Part shown: positions 25,994 through 35,998 of the stretch, one piece after another
How the letters are laid out: every line of letters starts with the position of its first letter
Numbering within the stretch: the stretch's first letter is position 1
Assembly (NCBI GenBank): GCA_041918175.1
Contig: JAYRWE010000014.1
Coordinates: forward strand, 1-64,000
Length of the DNA: 64,000 bases
Direction: 5' to 3'
Source of the DNA: JABWAN01 sp041918175
GTDB lineage: Bacteria > Zhuqueibacterota > Zhuqueibacteria > Zhuqueibacterales > Zhuqueibacteraceae
The notes under the pieces: generated by a model
Database searches by the model: none
What the model was told of the DNA's origin: nothing
Seen by the model: the letters and a program-made list of their open reading frames with translations, nothing else
Program-made: the position numbers and the translations under genes

Positions 25994-27183
25994 AAGTGCA
26001 GCATGAAAAGCTCGGCTCGTTTTCGCGCGAGCAGCACTTGCCAGCACGCAGAGCCGCACGCGCGGAAAAAATTCGGCTCGCGCATATTGTCGGGCGCTTG
26101 AGCATGGGCGGGCTGGAATTGGAAGTGATCAAGTTGCTCAACCGCCTGCCGCAAGAGCGTTACGAATTGACGATCATTGCGACCGAAGACATGACGCCGT
26201 TCGCGCAAGCGCTCGTGGCTCCTGGTATCGAACTGATCGCATTAAATAAACCCCCGGGCATGCAATGGCATGTCGTCGCGCAAATCGCAGAGATATGCCG
26301 GAGCCGCCGCGTCGATATTTTGCACTCGCATAATTGGACAACCTTTTTGTACGGCGTGCTCGGCGGCATGCACGCGCGCATCCCAAGTATCATTCACGGC
26401 GAGCACGGCCGCGAGACGCAGGACTATGCGCCCAGTTGGAAGCAGCGCCTCGTGTGTCAATGGCTCGCGCGGCGTTGTGCCTGTCTCACCGCGGTCTCCG
26501 ATGATATTATCCCGCTGCTCGTTTCTTCGTGGAAAGTGCCCGCACAAAAAATCGTAAAGATGCCCATCGGCATTGCGCTGCAGGAGTTTGATTTTCACGC
26601 GGATCGCAACGCAGCAAAGCATAAACTTGGGCTGCCGGAAAATGCCGTCATTCTGGGCGCGATCATCGGCAGCTTTCGGCCAGTGAAAGATTTGCCGACC
26701 ATGCTGCGCGCCTTTCGCCTCGTGCATCAAAAAAATCCGCATACGCGTTTGGTGATCGTTGGCGGCGGCAATTTGCAACGCGCGCAACAGCAGGCAGCCG
26801 AGTGCGGCCTCGCTTCCGAAGTGCTCTTTCTCGGCGAGCGTCGCGACGTCGCGCAAATTTTGTCGGCATGTGATCTTTATCTCAACAGTTCATTGTATGA
26901 AGGCATGTCAAATGCCATACTCGAAGCCATGGCCGCGGGCGCGGTCGTTGTCGCAACGAATGTCGGCGGCACGCCCGCAATCGTGCGTGACAACGAAACC
27001 GGTTTACTTGCGCCGCCCGCTTCAGTCTCCGCTTTCGCTGAGGCCATCCAACGCTTGCTGGAGGAGCGCGCCTTGCGCACACGATTAAAACGCGCGGCGC
27101 GGGCGTACGTCGAACAGCACCACGCGCATGAGCACTATGTGCGCGCGCATGAACAGATGTATGAAGCCTGCTGGGCGCGATGA
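25990..27183 (+). CDS. XrtA-associated glycosyltransferase (TIGR03088 type)
   Basis: 397 residues. GT4 family, GT-B fold: N-domain RLAHIVGRLSMGGLE and LHSHNWTTFLYG; C-domain IIGSFRPVKDLPTML, VIVGGGNL, and the donor-binding EGMSNAILEAMAAG. The family match is the second glycosyltransferase usual in XrtA loci. Start choice is uncertain: TTG 25990 overlaps the upstream stop, GTG 25996 is an alternative, and the open frame extends back to 25906. The N-terminal 20 residues before RLAHIV are not conserved. Confidence 0.88.
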   Translation: MKVQHEKLGSFSREQHLPARRAARAEKIRLAHIVGRLSMGGLELEVIKLLNRLPQERYELTIIATEDMTPFAQALVAPGIELIALNKPPGMQWHVVAQIAEICRSRRVDILHSHNWTTFLYGVLGGMHARIPSIIHGEHGRETQDYAPSWKQRLVCQWLARRCACLTAVSDDIIPLLVSSWKVPAQKIVKMPIGIALQEFDFHADRNAAKHKLGLPENAVILGAIIGSFRPVKDLPTMLRAFRLVHQKNPHTRLVIVGGGNLQRAQQQAAECGLASEVLFLGERRDVAQILSACDLYLNSSLYEGMSNAILEAMAAGAVVVATNVGGTPAIVRDNETGLLAPPASVSAFAEAIQRLLEERALRTRLKRAARAYVEQHHAHEHYVRAHEQMYEACWAR

Positions 27184-27193
27184 GCGACGACGC

Positions 27194-28669
27194 ATGAGCG
27201 ATACGGCGGCTAATAAAAAAGTTTTGGCGCAAACGTTCAAAGGCTTGGGGTGGATGGGGCTTGCGAAAGTTATTTCGCAAGCATGCTCGTGGGTGGTGAC
27301 GCTCTATGTCGCGCGTCTGCTTTCGCCGAATGATTACGGCCTCATGGGCGTGGCGGGTTTGTTGATTGTTTTCTTCAATCTCTTTAACGACCTCGGACTG
27401 GGGCAAGCGCTCGTGCGCAATGACGAGCAAAGCGCGGAAGTGCTCGCCAGCGCGTTTTGGTTTATTCTTGCGCTCAACTGCGTTTTTTATCTCCTCGCCA
27501 TTGTGCTCGCGCCTTTCGTGGCCGCGTTTTATCGCAACCCGCAGCTTGTGCCGATGACGTGCGTACTCGGCGTCAACTTCATCGTGGGCGGGCTGCGTTC
27601 GGTGCCTGCAAACCTGCTCGTCAAACACATGCGCTTTGATTTGCGCGCGCGCATTGAAACGATTGCGGCACTGGCCTCTTCTCTGCTCACTTTTTTATTG
27701 GCGCGTTTGGGTTTTGGCGTGTGGACTTTGGTCGCGGCTTCGCTCATGCAACAAGCCGTGAGCAGTGCGGCAACATTTTATTATTCCCCGTGGCGGCCGC
27801 AGCGGCGCTTTCATTTTGCCGAAATCAAACCGTTGCTCAATTTCGGCGGCAAGGTGAGCGGCACGTTCATGATTGGATATTTTTTTAATAACGCTGACAC
27901 GATGATCATTGGCCGGGTTTTGGGAGAGCGGCTCACGGGTATTTACAACATGGCGTATCAACTGGCGCATCTGCCGGTGCAGAAAGTCAACGCGGCGTTG
28001 AATCCGGTGTTTTATTCCGCGTTGGCGCAGCTCAAACATGACGCACGGCAATTCGAGAGATATTTCTTTCACATGGCGCGCCTCACCGCCAATCTTGCGA
28101 TTCCGTTGTTTGTGTTCATGGCGGCGAACGCGGCACTGATCTTCGACCTCGTGCTCACGGAGAAGTGGGCGGAAGCCGTATTCCCGTTTCAAGTGTTGTG
28201 CTTCATCGGCGGTTTGCGCCTTGCCACGATTCTCACGCCGCAAGCTTTGAACGCGCTGAATCATCCCGCAAAGAATCTCAAAACGAACCTGCTCTGCATT
28301 GCCTTGCTGCCGCTCGGCTTTTTTTGCGGAGCGCAATACGGCATTGCGGGCGTTGCGTTCGCGTGGTTTTTGATCTATCCGTGGTGCGAATTGTATCGCG
28401 CTTCTGCTTTGGCGCAGGTGTTCAACTATTCTTTGCTAAAATATTTGTCTGCCTTCAAGATGCAAATTTTCTTTTTGCTGCTGCAAGTCGGTGTGCAAAC
28501 GGCGAGCGTGCTCTGGCTTGCGCCGCATGTTTCTTCTCCGGTTTTGTTTTTGACGCTGCAAGCGCTGGCCGCAACAGGTTTGCTGGTGTTGGTGATGAAA
28601 TACTCTTACCCCGGTTTGCTCACCAACCCGAAGCGCTACTTGCGCGAGGTTGCGGGGCTTTCGCGTTAA
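27194..28669 (+). CDS. Wzx-type polysaccharide flippase
   Basis: 491 residues from ATG 27194. MOP superfamily (polysaccharide_synt_3) with about 12-14 membrane helices along the whole length. FKGLGWMGLAKVISQ at the N-terminus and ARLLSPNDYGLMG are typical of the WzxC/oligosaccharide flippase group. It moves lipid-linked repeat units across the inner membrane. It lies 10 bases after the glycosyltransferase stop and is the last gene before a 400-bp gap. Confidence 0.93.
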   Translation: MSDTAANKKVLAQTFKGLGWMGLAKVISQACSWVVTLYVARLLSPNDYGLMGVAGLLIVFFNLFNDLGLGQALVRNDEQSAEVLASAFWFILALNCVFYLLAIVLAPFVAAFYRNPQLVPMTCVLGVNFIVGGLRSVPANLLVKHMRFDLRARIETIAALASSLLTFLLARLGFGVWTLVAASLMQQAVSSAATFYYSPWRPQRRFHFAEIKPLLNFGGKVSGTFMIGYFFNNADTMIIGRVLGERLTGIYNMAYQLAHLPVQKVNAALNPVFYSALAQLKHDARQFERYFFHMARLTANLAIPLFVFMAANAALIFDLVLTEKWAEAVFPFQVLCFIGGLRLATILTPQALNALNHPAKNLKTNLLCIALLPLGFFCGAQYGIAGVAFAWFLIYPWCELYRASALAQVFNYSLLKYLSAFKMQIFFLLLQVGVQTASVLWLAPHVSSPVLFLTLQALAATGLLVLVMKYSYPGLLTNPKRYLREVAGLSR

Positions 28670-29080
28670 TAGCATGCGCATCGGCATTTTGACAATCGCG
28701 CGCGTTGGCTGAAACAGGAAATGTGCGCGCCGCGCTTGAAAATATATTCGAGGCAGTGAGATGCCGTCGCTTTGAAGTCACCTCGCTTGAAAAGATAAAA
28801 GTCAGGTAAACAAGCAACGATGAACCCTCGGTGGAGCAGCGACGGGCCATAAAAAACGCGGCCTTGACCATTCGCGATCGCGAGGGACAATTGCGCAACG
28901 TGGACGAATCGCAACCCTAAAGTTTTGTGTAAGCGAATTTTTCGAGTATGCGGATTGAGCAAAGGAGTGCGCCCGCTTTCAGATTTTTTAAAGCAGAGGT
29001 GGGCTCCTGGCTGTTTAACGTTGTCGTTTTCGGTTCAAATTACGTCTGCCCTATTCGAGGCTTGTCAAATTTTTATCGGC
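28670..29080. other. Intergenic region with a family-F arm
   Basis: About 410 bases without a gene. 28750-28866 holds a single arm of the fold-back family seen at 2946-3197. The rest shows nothing recognisable; it should contain the promoter of the lyase-like gene at 29081. Confidence 0.5.
28750..28866. repeat. Family F single arm
   Basis: GAGGCAGTGAGATGCCGTCG, CTTTGAAGTCACCT, AACCCTCGGTGGAGCAGCGA and GGGCCATAAAAAACGC align in order with the arms of the 252-bp fold-back at 2946-3197. Confidence 0.65.
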
Positions 29081-32000
29081 ATGTTGAAAGCACTACGTTG
29101 TGCGGCAATCGGGATTTGCACATGCGGGTTCTTCGTTGCGCCAACGCACGCGCAAACGCTCGGGCGAATACCGCTTGAAATAAAGCGCATTCCGCCGGAC
29201 GCTAACGGCGTACATATGGTTAAGGCGAGCATTCCATTGCCACAGACGGCGCAGATTGTGAGCACGGAAAAGTTGGTGATTGTGGATGAACGGCCGCATC
29301 AGCTCTTGGCAACATTCGGCAATCAATTTTTTGCGCAGACGCCGCAGGTTCTGCCCGCGCAATTCACTGTGCTCTCGCGCTGGAACGGCACGGCCGCAGA
29401 TTCTGCGAGGCCGATCAAGTGGCTGCTCGCGGAATTTCCTTTTGACTTGGCGCGCAATAGCAGCGAGCATCTTGCATTGACGACGGAGGGTGTGCCTCAA
29501 GTTACAAACACGGGCGTGCGCGTGAGTGAAACCGAAACGGCGATCACGATTGACACGGGAAAGCTGGCGGTGCTCATTAGCAAGAAGCGTGGCACCGTGT
29601 TCGAACAACTCAAGCGCGAGGGACGCGTTTTGGTGCAAACTTCGCCGGAGAATGATTTCACTTTGCAAGCGGCGAATGGCGTGACGTATTACTCGGGGTT
29701 GGCGCAACCGCTGGAGTGCAAAATCGAAAAGCGCGGGCCGCAAGTCGCTTCCGTGCTCGTGCGCGGAACGTTTCGCAGTTCGAGCGGAGAATTGTTGACG
29801 ACGCCGTTTGATTCCACGAGTTATCCGCGCTTGCATCAACCGTTTCCCTATCTCACCTATGCGCTCCGGTATCATTTTTATGCCGACCAAGATTACGTCA
29901 CGCTCGACTTCACGCTGGAGAATAACGGCGTTTATGGTTATTGGACGGAACGCAAGTTCGCGGACAAGCAGTGGCTTTATTTCAACGCGCTCTCGTTGAA
30001 TTTGAACGTCGAGTTGAGCGAAGGTCAAAAAGAAATTGCAACGGAAGATTTCGCGCAAACTTTTAATCACGAACTCTTTGAGTTGCTGCAGAGCCATAAC
30101 GAGAGGCATTTGGCGGAGACGGAAAATTTTTCTTACCGCATTTCAAAGAACGGCGCGTTGCTCAAAACCGGCGCGCGCACCAGCGGCTGGTTTGAAGTAA
30201 ACGACGGCACGCACGGCTTTTTAGCCGCGGTGCGACACTTTTGGCAAAATGCTCCCAAGAAAATTTCTTGGCAGCACAATCGTTTGCGTTTACATCTCTG
30301 GCCGGCGGAGGGCAAATGGCCGGATAATGTCGGCACCACGGGCTTCGAGCCGTCAAGCGCGAAGGCGGAGAGTTATCAATTCGAAGGCGGGCGGCATAAA
30401 ACGCATACGGTATTGTTGAAATTTTATCGCGGCGCACCGCAACGCGAGGCCACGCAAACGCAGATCGAATTGTTTGAGCGACCGCTCTTCGGCTTGCCGG
30501 CTTCGGATTGGATCGCGCTCACTTCGGCATGGCCGATGTTTGTCTCCAATCGCGTCACGACGAACGATCGCGAGGTGAATGAAGCGCTCGCGCGTTATGA
30601 GCAGATGCAACGCGCGCGCGTTTATGCGCAAGATGCGGAAGCGCAGGGCGATCTCGCGCCGGCCACGCTGTACACAATCATGGAAGGGCAAACCAACTTT
30701 GGCGGCGCCAACGGCATGGGGCGGCACTATGGCTGGATGAACTTCGGCGATTTGTATTGGGTCGATGGCTATTGCTCCAATCATTATGATTGGTCGTACA
30801 GCATGCTGCTGCATTTTCTCCGCACCGGCAAAGACAAACTGCTCGACCTCGGCGAAGTGATGGCGCGACATCAATATGATATCGATCACTATTGGGGCAA
30901 ACGCACGGACGACCGCAACGAGCATCTTTGGGCCAACGGACTTTCGCGTTATGAAAAAGGTTATCACGGCAATCTCACGCGCAGCCCGCATGCGGAGCAA
31001 CAGCCGAAAGCTACGCACACGTGGATTGGCGGCCTGTTGCTGCACTATCTGATGTCGGGCGATCCGCAAGCGCTGGCCGCGGCGCGCGAAACCGTGGAAG
31101 GTTATGAAGCGCGCTACACACGTTTTGGTTTGCCGCGCACGTATGAGTTGCGCTTTCAAGGCTGGTCCATGTTGAATTGTTTGCTCTATTATAATGTCAC
31201 GGGCGAGCGGCGATTTTATGATCTCGCGTTGCGTCTCGGCAAAGAGGATTTGTTGGCGCTCGAAGTGGAGCGCGGCAGTCGCGGTTATTGGGGCGACGAT
31301 AAAGCGCCGGAGGAGCAGTCGATGGTCATGTTTAGTTATGTGATCGAGCCGTTGGTGTTGCTGCATTATTTTTCGCGCGATGCGGAGATTTTGCAATTGC
31401 TCGAACGCATGGCGCAATGGCTGCGCACCGAAGCGCTGCGCGGCGGCATGTTGCAAGCGGATAAGTATGTGCCGCTCGAGACACCGTATGCGTGGAAACG
31501 CGGCGTGAAGGCTCCGGGCAATGTGATTCGCAATTTGTTCTATGCGAATCTTTACGGCTATCTCTATGCGCAAAAACATCGCCCCGAGGATTTGACGCTC
31601 GCGCGCAAACTTTTTCGCGACAGCATGTTTTGGTATCAAGCCGGAGACAATGCGCGCGTCGATCCGCAGAGCCGCTCTCCGATTTCCATGTTGCCGCGAC
31701 AGTTTCCCGGCACGCACACGAAGATTCACGGCTGGACTGGACGCAGCCATCAAATCTATTTGCGCACGGAATGGCAAGCACAGAATACGATCTCTGAAGA
31801 GACGGAAGCCGCGGCGGAGGTGCGAGATTTTTATCTCGCGCAGAGCACGCCCAATCCGTTTAGCGTTCGACGCGGCATGGCCGAGCCGTTGAAAATTCCG
31901 TTCGGCTTGACGCGGGCGGCGCAAGTGAATATCGCGATCTATGATGCCGCGGGCAAAAGCGTCGCGGCGTTGGTGGATAGCGCCTATGCGCCCGGATATT

Positions 32001-32119
32001 ATCAAACGCAATGGGAAGGCCGCACCGATGACGGCAAGCTTGCGCCCGCCGGCACGTATTGGGTGCGCATGCGCGCGGATGAAGGCAGCACCTGGCGCAA
32101 ATTCCGCGCGGTGCGCTGA
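29081..32119 (+). CDS. Secreted polysaccharide-lyase-like protein with T9SS-type tail
   Basis: 1012 residues from ATG 29081, where the signal peptide begins (MLKALRCAAIGICTCGFF, cleavage after THAQ). N-terminal beta-sandwich regions (about 30-420) resemble the PcRGLX-type exo-rhamnogalacturonan lyase architecture; the following part (about 430-880) has the aromatic and helical pattern of an (alpha/alpha)6 toroid (YWVDGYCSNHYDWSYSMLLH, TWIGGLLLHYLMSGD, GWTGRSHQ). A FlgD-like tail (about 920-1012; QSTPNPFSV, YDAAGK, WEGRTDDG) predicts T9SS export. It probably trims or degrades the EPS or related glycan; family assignment is tentative. Confidence 0.7.
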   Translation: MLKALRCAAIGICTCGFFVAPTHAQTLGRIPLEIKRIPPDANGVHMVKASIPLPQTAQIVSTEKLVIVDERPHQLLATFGNQFFAQTPQVLPAQFTVLSRWNGTAADSARPIKWLLAEFPFDLARNSSEHLALTTEGVPQVTNTGVRVSETETAITIDTGKLAVLISKKRGTVFEQLKREGRVLVQTSPENDFTLQAANGVTYYSGLAQPLECKIEKRGPQVASVLVRGTFRSSSGELLTTPFDSTSYPRLHQPFPYLTYALRYHFYADQDYVTLDFTLENNGVYGYWTERKFADKQWLYFNALSLNLNVELSEGQKEIATEDFAQTFNHELFELLQSHNERHLAETENFSYRISKNGALLKTGARTSGWFEVNDGTHGFLAAVRHFWQNAPKKISWQHNRLRLHLWPAEGKWPDNVGTTGFEPSSAKAESYQFEGGRHKTHTVLLKFYRGAPQREATQTQIELFERPLFGLPASDWIALTSAWPMFVSNRVTTNDREVNEALARYEQMQRARVYAQDAEAQGDLAPATLYTIMEGQTNFGGANGMGRHYGWMNFGDLYWVDGYCSNHYDWSYSMLLHFLRTGKDKLLDLGEVMARHQYDIDHYWGKRTDDRNEHLWANGLSRYEKGYHGNLTRSPHAEQQPKATHTWIGGLLLHYLMSGDPQALAAARETVEGYEARYTRFGLPRTYELRFQGWSMLNCLLYYNVTGERRFYDLALRLGKEDLLALEVERGSRGYWGDDKAPEEQSMVMFSYVIEPLVLLHYFSRDAEILQLLERMAQWLRTEALRGGMLQADKYVPLETPYAWKRGVKAPGNVIRNLFYANLYGYLYAQKHRPEDLTLARKLFRDSMFWYQAGDNARVDPQSRSPISMLPRQFPGTHTKIHGWTGRSHQIYLRTEWQAQNTISEETEAAAEVRDFYLAQSTPNPFSVRRGMAEPLKIPFGLTRAAQVNIAIYDAAGKSVAALVDSAYAPGYYQTQWEGRTDDGKLAPAGTYWVRMRADEGSTWRKFRAVR

Positions 32120-32150
32120 AGCAGTACGAACATTTTTTTACTTTTGAATT

Positions 32151-33446
32151 ATGCGCGGCATACTCGTCATCGCGTTCATTCTCCTCAGCTTGCCGTTTTG
32201 TTTTCGCCGGCCCTATATCGGCATCTTCATGTGGTGCGTGGTGAGCTATGTCAATCCGCATCGCTTTGCGTGGGGCACGGCGTTTCATTTTCCCGCAGCG
32301 CAATTGGTCGCGATTGCCACTTTGCTCGGCTGGCTCTTTTCTTCCAACAAAGGCCGTTTGCCGCAGCAGCGCGAAGTGTATCTCATGCTGCTGCTCTGGT
32401 TCAATTTCGCGTTGACGACGATCACAGCAGTCTACCCGGAAGACGCGCTGCAGCGTTTGGAGTTCGTTTCGAAAATTTTGCTGATGACGGTGATGGCGCT
32501 GTTCATCATCGACGATCGCCGCAAGCTCGAATACTTCATGCTCGTGCTCGGGCTTTCGGTCGCGGCCATTGCGGTGAAGGGCGGCATTTGGGGCATCGTC
32601 ACCGGCGGCAAATACATGCTCTGGGGTCCGCGCGGCTCAATGATTGAAGACAACAACGACGTCGCGCTCGCACTCAACATGGTCACGCCGTTGCTTTATG
32701 CCTTCACCAAAGTTTATCAAAAGAAATGGCTCAAGCTTGCGTTCTATGCCGTGTTCGGCCTCACGTTGTTCTCCATCGTGCTCACGCAATCGCGCGGCGG
32801 CTTTGTGGGCCTGCTCGCCATCGCGGGCATGATGGTGATGAAGTCGCGCGGCAAAGTATTGATCATTCCCGGCCTGCTCGCACTCGCGCCCATGCTGTTC
32901 TATCTTTTGCCCGATCATTATAAAGCGCGCATCCAAACGCTCGAAAATTACGACACGGATCTTTCCGCGCTGGGCCGCATCAATGCGTGGGGCTTCGCGG
33001 TGAATCTCTCACTCGACCGGCCTTTGACCGGCGGCGGCTTTGAATGCTTCAAGCCGGAGCTGTTCGTTGATTACGCGCCGGATCCCTTGGACTTTCACGC
33101 GGCGCACAGCAATTATTTTTTGGTATTGGGTGAGCACGGCTATCCCGCGCTGTTGCTCTTTCTCGCTTTGTTGATTGCAACGTTGCTCAAGCTGAGGCGG
33201 CTCGAAACGGTCAGCGCGAAGCTGCCTGCGCTTTCATGGGTGAATGCGTATGCCGTCGCGCTGCAGAGCGGCCTTGTGGGCTATGCGATCAGCGGCGCAT
33301 TTTTGGGCCGCGCCTATTTTGATCTCTTTTATCATTTCGTGGCCGCAGCGATTATCTTGCATGAATTGCTGCAGCGCGAGATCGTAAACCTCGTGATCGC
33401 GAGCACTCAGCAGGCTTCACGGAAGACGGCGACCGCGGCGAGTTGA
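32151..33446 (+). CDS. Exosortase A-associated O-glycosylation ligase (Wzy/WaaL-like)
   Basis: 431 residues with about 11 membrane helices. Begins MRGILVIAFILLSLPFCF and has RPYIGIFMWCVVSYVNPHR, hallmarks of the TIGR03097 family linked to XrtA. Contains the Wzy_C domain with a large periplasmic loop (about 255-330; ALGRINAWGFAVNLSLDRPL, H in HAAHSNYFLVLGEHG). It is thought to polymerise the EPS or to attach glycan to exosortase-processed proteins. The downstream family-A element starts 12 bases after its stop. Confidence 0.92.
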   Translation: MRGILVIAFILLSLPFCFRRPYIGIFMWCVVSYVNPHRFAWGTAFHFPAAQLVAIATLLGWLFSSNKGRLPQQREVYLMLLLWFNFALTTITAVYPEDALQRLEFVSKILLMTVMALFIIDDRRKLEYFMLVLGLSVAAIAVKGGIWGIVTGGKYMLWGPRGSMIEDNNDVALALNMVTPLLYAFTKVYQKKWLKLAFYAVFGLTLFSIVLTQSRGGFVGLLAIAGMMVMKSRGKVLIIPGLLALAPMLFYLLPDHYKARIQTLENYDTDLSALGRINAWGFAVNLSLDRPLTGGGFECFKPELFVDYAPDPLDFHAAHSNYFLVLGEHGYPALLLFLALLIATLLKLRRLETVSAKLPALSWVNAYAVALQSGLVGYAISGAFLGRAYFDLFYHFVAAAIILHELLQREIVNLVIASTQQASRKTATAAS

Positions 33447-33457
33447 GAGCACGCGAC

Positions 33458-33605
33458 AATTCCCCCCTTGAGGGGGGCCGGGGGGGTGTCATCCATAGAT
33501 CTAGCAGATGCAAAGATTTTTTTATACACAAAACGGGAAACGATGAATTTGAATTTCGTGATCGCGCCGAATAACACCCCCCTAACCCCCCTCAAGGGGG
33601 GAATT
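33458..33605. mobile_element. Family A nested-palindrome element, paired arms (copy at 33.5 kb)
   Basis: Left arm 33458-33490 (AATTCCCCCCTTGAGGGGGG then GGGGGGTGTC), right arm 33573-33605, its reverse complement. Outer length 148 bp. The interior holds the ATG (33543) used as the start of the next gene, in the conserved context ATGAATTTGAAT. Confidence 0.85.
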
Positions 33606-34853
33606 ATTGGAGTGCTCCATCTTGCTGTCCTCATCGTTGTCGGCATCTTTTCATCATCCCTCCTCGCCGCAACCTACATTGTTCGCCCTGGCGGTGACCT
33701 GCGTCCCGCACTCGCCAAACTCACGCCCGGCGATACGCTGCTACTGCGTGGCGGGCTTTATCAAATAGAATCCATGCGCATTGACAAACAAGGCACGCCG
33801 CAAAAGTACATCGTCATCGCCGCGGCGCCGAATGAGAAACCGGTGCTCACCGCAATTTCGCCGCAGCACAATCTCATCAGTATGCGCTCCGCGGCTTATG
33901 TCATCATCGACGGTTTGACTATTGACGGCACATTGCCGAACGTGGACGCGATCAAATTCGAGCACGGGCATGCGAGCCATCACGTGATCATTCAAAATTG
34001 TGAGATTAAAAACTTCAAAGGCGTGGCGATCAATTCCAAAGGCGAAGATCATCACATTACGGTGCGACGCTGCCATATTCATCACAGCTCCATGGGCGTG
34101 GGCGAAGCGTTTTATATCGGCAAGCAAGACGCGAGCGTGACGCCGCACCATTGGCTCATCGAAAACAATTTGATTCACAACACCGCCGGCCAACAAGGCG
34201 ACGGCATTGAATTGAAATATGGCGTGCATAGCTCCATCATTCGCGACAACGTCGTTTATCAAACGCAGTATCCCGCGATTCTTTGCTATGGCGTGACAGG
34301 CGACAACAGCAAGCGCGAGCGTTCGAATGTGATTGAAGGCAATGTTGTGTTTGAAACGAAAGAAGGCATTGGCGTATACGCCGATGCCGTGGTGCGCAAT
34401 AATATCGTGGTCGGTTGTGACTTGGGCTATCTTTCCCGCGCGCATCGCAAAGCGCCGCAAAATCTCGAAGTGTACAACAACACGTTTTATGATTGCGGCG
34501 TGCTCGCGTTGCAAGACTGGAACGAGGCGCGACATTGTCTCTTCGTGAATAACGCGGCGTACAATATCAAGCGCGGCGTGCGTTTGCGAGGCACGGGAAG
34601 CTTTGCGAGCAATGTCGGGAACTTCTCGGCCGCGGGTTTTCGTTATAGCGAAGCGCATCAGGATTTGGTCGCGCCGCGCGTGTGGAATTTTTATCCCACA
34701 CCAAACTCCGCGTTGCGCGATGCCGCTGATTTGCGCGTGTTTGCGCCCGATGATTTCAACCACAACAAAAGAGACGGGCATGCTGATATTGGCGCATTCG
34801 AATGGCGCGGGGAAAACAAAATGCCTGCGCCACTCGTGCGAGATTTTAAATGA
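33543..34853 (+). CDS. Secreted right-handed beta-helix protein
   Basis: 436 residues from ATG 33543, preceded by GGGAAA. The first about 22 residues (NNTPLTPLKGG) are encoded by the family-A element; the signal peptide proper (VLHLAVLIVVGIFSSSLLAA) follows. A GTG at 33612, 10 bases after the element's G6 run, could be the original start. Residues about 55-400 are a right-handed parallel beta-helix (VIIDGLTIDG, HHVIIQNCEI, HHITVRRCHIH, IIRDNVVY), as in pectate lyases, epimerases and EPS-modifying enzymes. It likely acts on the exported glycan. The stop overlaps the sulfotransferase start by ATGA. Confidence 0.8.
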   Translation: MNLNFVIAPNNTPLTPLKGGIIGVLHLAVLIVVGIFSSSLLAATYIVRPGGDLRPALAKLTPGDTLLLRGGLYQIESMRIDKQGTPQKYIVIAAAPNEKPVLTAISPQHNLISMRSAAYVIIDGLTIDGTLPNVDAIKFEHGHASHHVIIQNCEIKNFKGVAINSKGEDHHITVRRCHIHHSSMGVGEAFYIGKQDASVTPHHWLIENNLIHNTAGQQGDGIELKYGVHSSIIRDNVVYQTQYPAILCYGVTGDNSKRERSNVIEGNVVFETKEGIGVYADAVVRNNIVVGCDLGYLSRAHRKAPQNLEVYNNTFYDCGVLALQDWNEARHCLFVNNAAYNIKRGVRLRGTGSFASNVGNFSAAGFRYSEAHQDLVAPRVWNFYPTPNSALRDAADLRVFAPDDFNHNKRDGHADIGAFEWRGENKMPAPLVRDFK

Positions 34854-35815
34854 GCGCTTCTTCACCTCTCATCATGATCAGCGGCTTGCCGCGATCGGGC
34901 ACGACCTGGCTCGGCAAGCTTTTCGACAGCCATCCGCGCGTATTATATCGCCATGAGCCAGACAGCGTGTTTCCGCTGAAATGGTTGCCGACGATGATCG
35001 CGGACGGCGGCGCAGCATATGCCGCCCGCCTGCGCGAGTTTGTGGTTCAAATTCCTTTTATGCGCGACGCGAAAGTCGCGGCCTCGCAGCCGCAATTCGC
35101 GAAAGAATATTTCAGCGCGATGCGGCAATTTTGCGCGGAGCACGCCCTGCGCGCGATCAAGCTCTTCGCGAAGGTCGGCGATAGCACGCAAATCCCGCGT
35201 TTCTGTTTGCCGAATGCAAATGCCGAGTTTGTGTTGACGTGGAAGACCATCGAGTCGTGCGGCCGGCTCGGTTGTTTTGTGAATACGCTACAGCCGCTGC
35301 GTGTCATTCAAATTTTGCGACACCCCGGCGCGGTCACGGCTTCGCAACTGCGCGGCAAACGTTTGAACAAGTTCAACGGCTATGATCAAGCGGTTGATTA
35401 CAACTATTTCAAGCTGTGGTTGGAAAAGGAAGACGCGCACACGCTCGACATGCTGCAAAGCATGAGCGAAGTCGAGCGTCTCACGTGGCTCCATCTCGTG
35501 CGCATGGAAAAAGCCGTAAACGATCTTGCCGCGCGCCGCGATTGTCGCGTTGTGGTTTATGAAGACCTGTGCGCGCGCCCCGCGGAAATTTTGGAAGAGC
35601 TATTGGAGTTTTGCGGATTGGATTTTTCCGCGCAGACGAAAAAATTTCTGCACGAGAGCACCTCGAAAACCGACAAGCGCTACTTCGGCCTGTTCAAAGA
35701 TTCGTTGGAGTCCGCGCATAAATGGAAAACCGAGTTGCGACCGAACGAGCGCGAAGCGACTCAGCGCATGGTAGCGCAATCGCCGCTCGCGCGCTTTTGG
35801 GAAGAGGGCAAGTAA
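34850..35815 (+). CDS. Sulfotransferase family protein
   Basis: 321 residues. The PAPS 5'-phosphosulfate loop ISGLPRSGTTWLGKLF lies at about 9-24, and a 3'-phosphate motif (LRHPGAVTASQLRG) at about 155-170. This is the Sulfotransfer_1/3 fold. It would sulfate a sugar of the EPS or a linked protein, or may be an EPS-locus relative with another acceptor. It is translationally coupled (ATGA) to the beta-helix gene. Confidence 0.85.
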   Translation: MSASSPLIMISGLPRSGTTWLGKLFDSHPRVLYRHEPDSVFPLKWLPTMIADGGAAYAARLREFVVQIPFMRDAKVAASQPQFAKEYFSAMRQFCAEHALRAIKLFAKVGDSTQIPRFCLPNANAEFVLTWKTIESCGRLGCFVNTLQPLRVIQILRHPGAVTASQLRGKRLNKFNGYDQAVDYNYFKLWLEKEDAHTLDMLQSMSEVERLTWLHLVRMEKAVNDLAARRDCRVVVYEDLCARPAEILEELLEFCGLDFSAQTKKFLHESTSKTDKRYFGLFKDSLESAHKWKTELRPNEREATQRMVAQSPLARFWEEGK

Positions 35816-35857
35816 ATGTTTGTCGTGATGCCTTATGAAATCTGACGATCAAACTCG

Positions 35858-35924
35858 GTAGCCCCGCCCCCTTGTGGGGCGATGCAACGTGCATGAACAG
35901 CGGCCCACAAGGGGCCGGGACTAC
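35858..35924. repeat. Family E palindrome, copy 2
   Basis: GTAGCCCCGCCCCCTTGTGG at the left, CCACAAGGGGCCGGGACTAC at the right, loop about 27 bases. Related to 3462-3540. It lies between the converging ends of the sulfotransferase and VanZ genes and could serve as a bidirectional terminator. Confidence 0.75.
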
Positions 35925-35998
35925 GACCATTACCGATTTTGAAAGTCAAAACTCATTAGGCATTTCAAGCTAGAGGGCTCAAACGCCTGAAGGCGTCA

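Noticed and set aside
30353..32011. 552-codon minus-strand open frame opposite the lyase-like gene
   Set aside because: Arg/His/Ile-rich shadow with no family motifs; it mirrors the codon bias of the real plus-strand gene.
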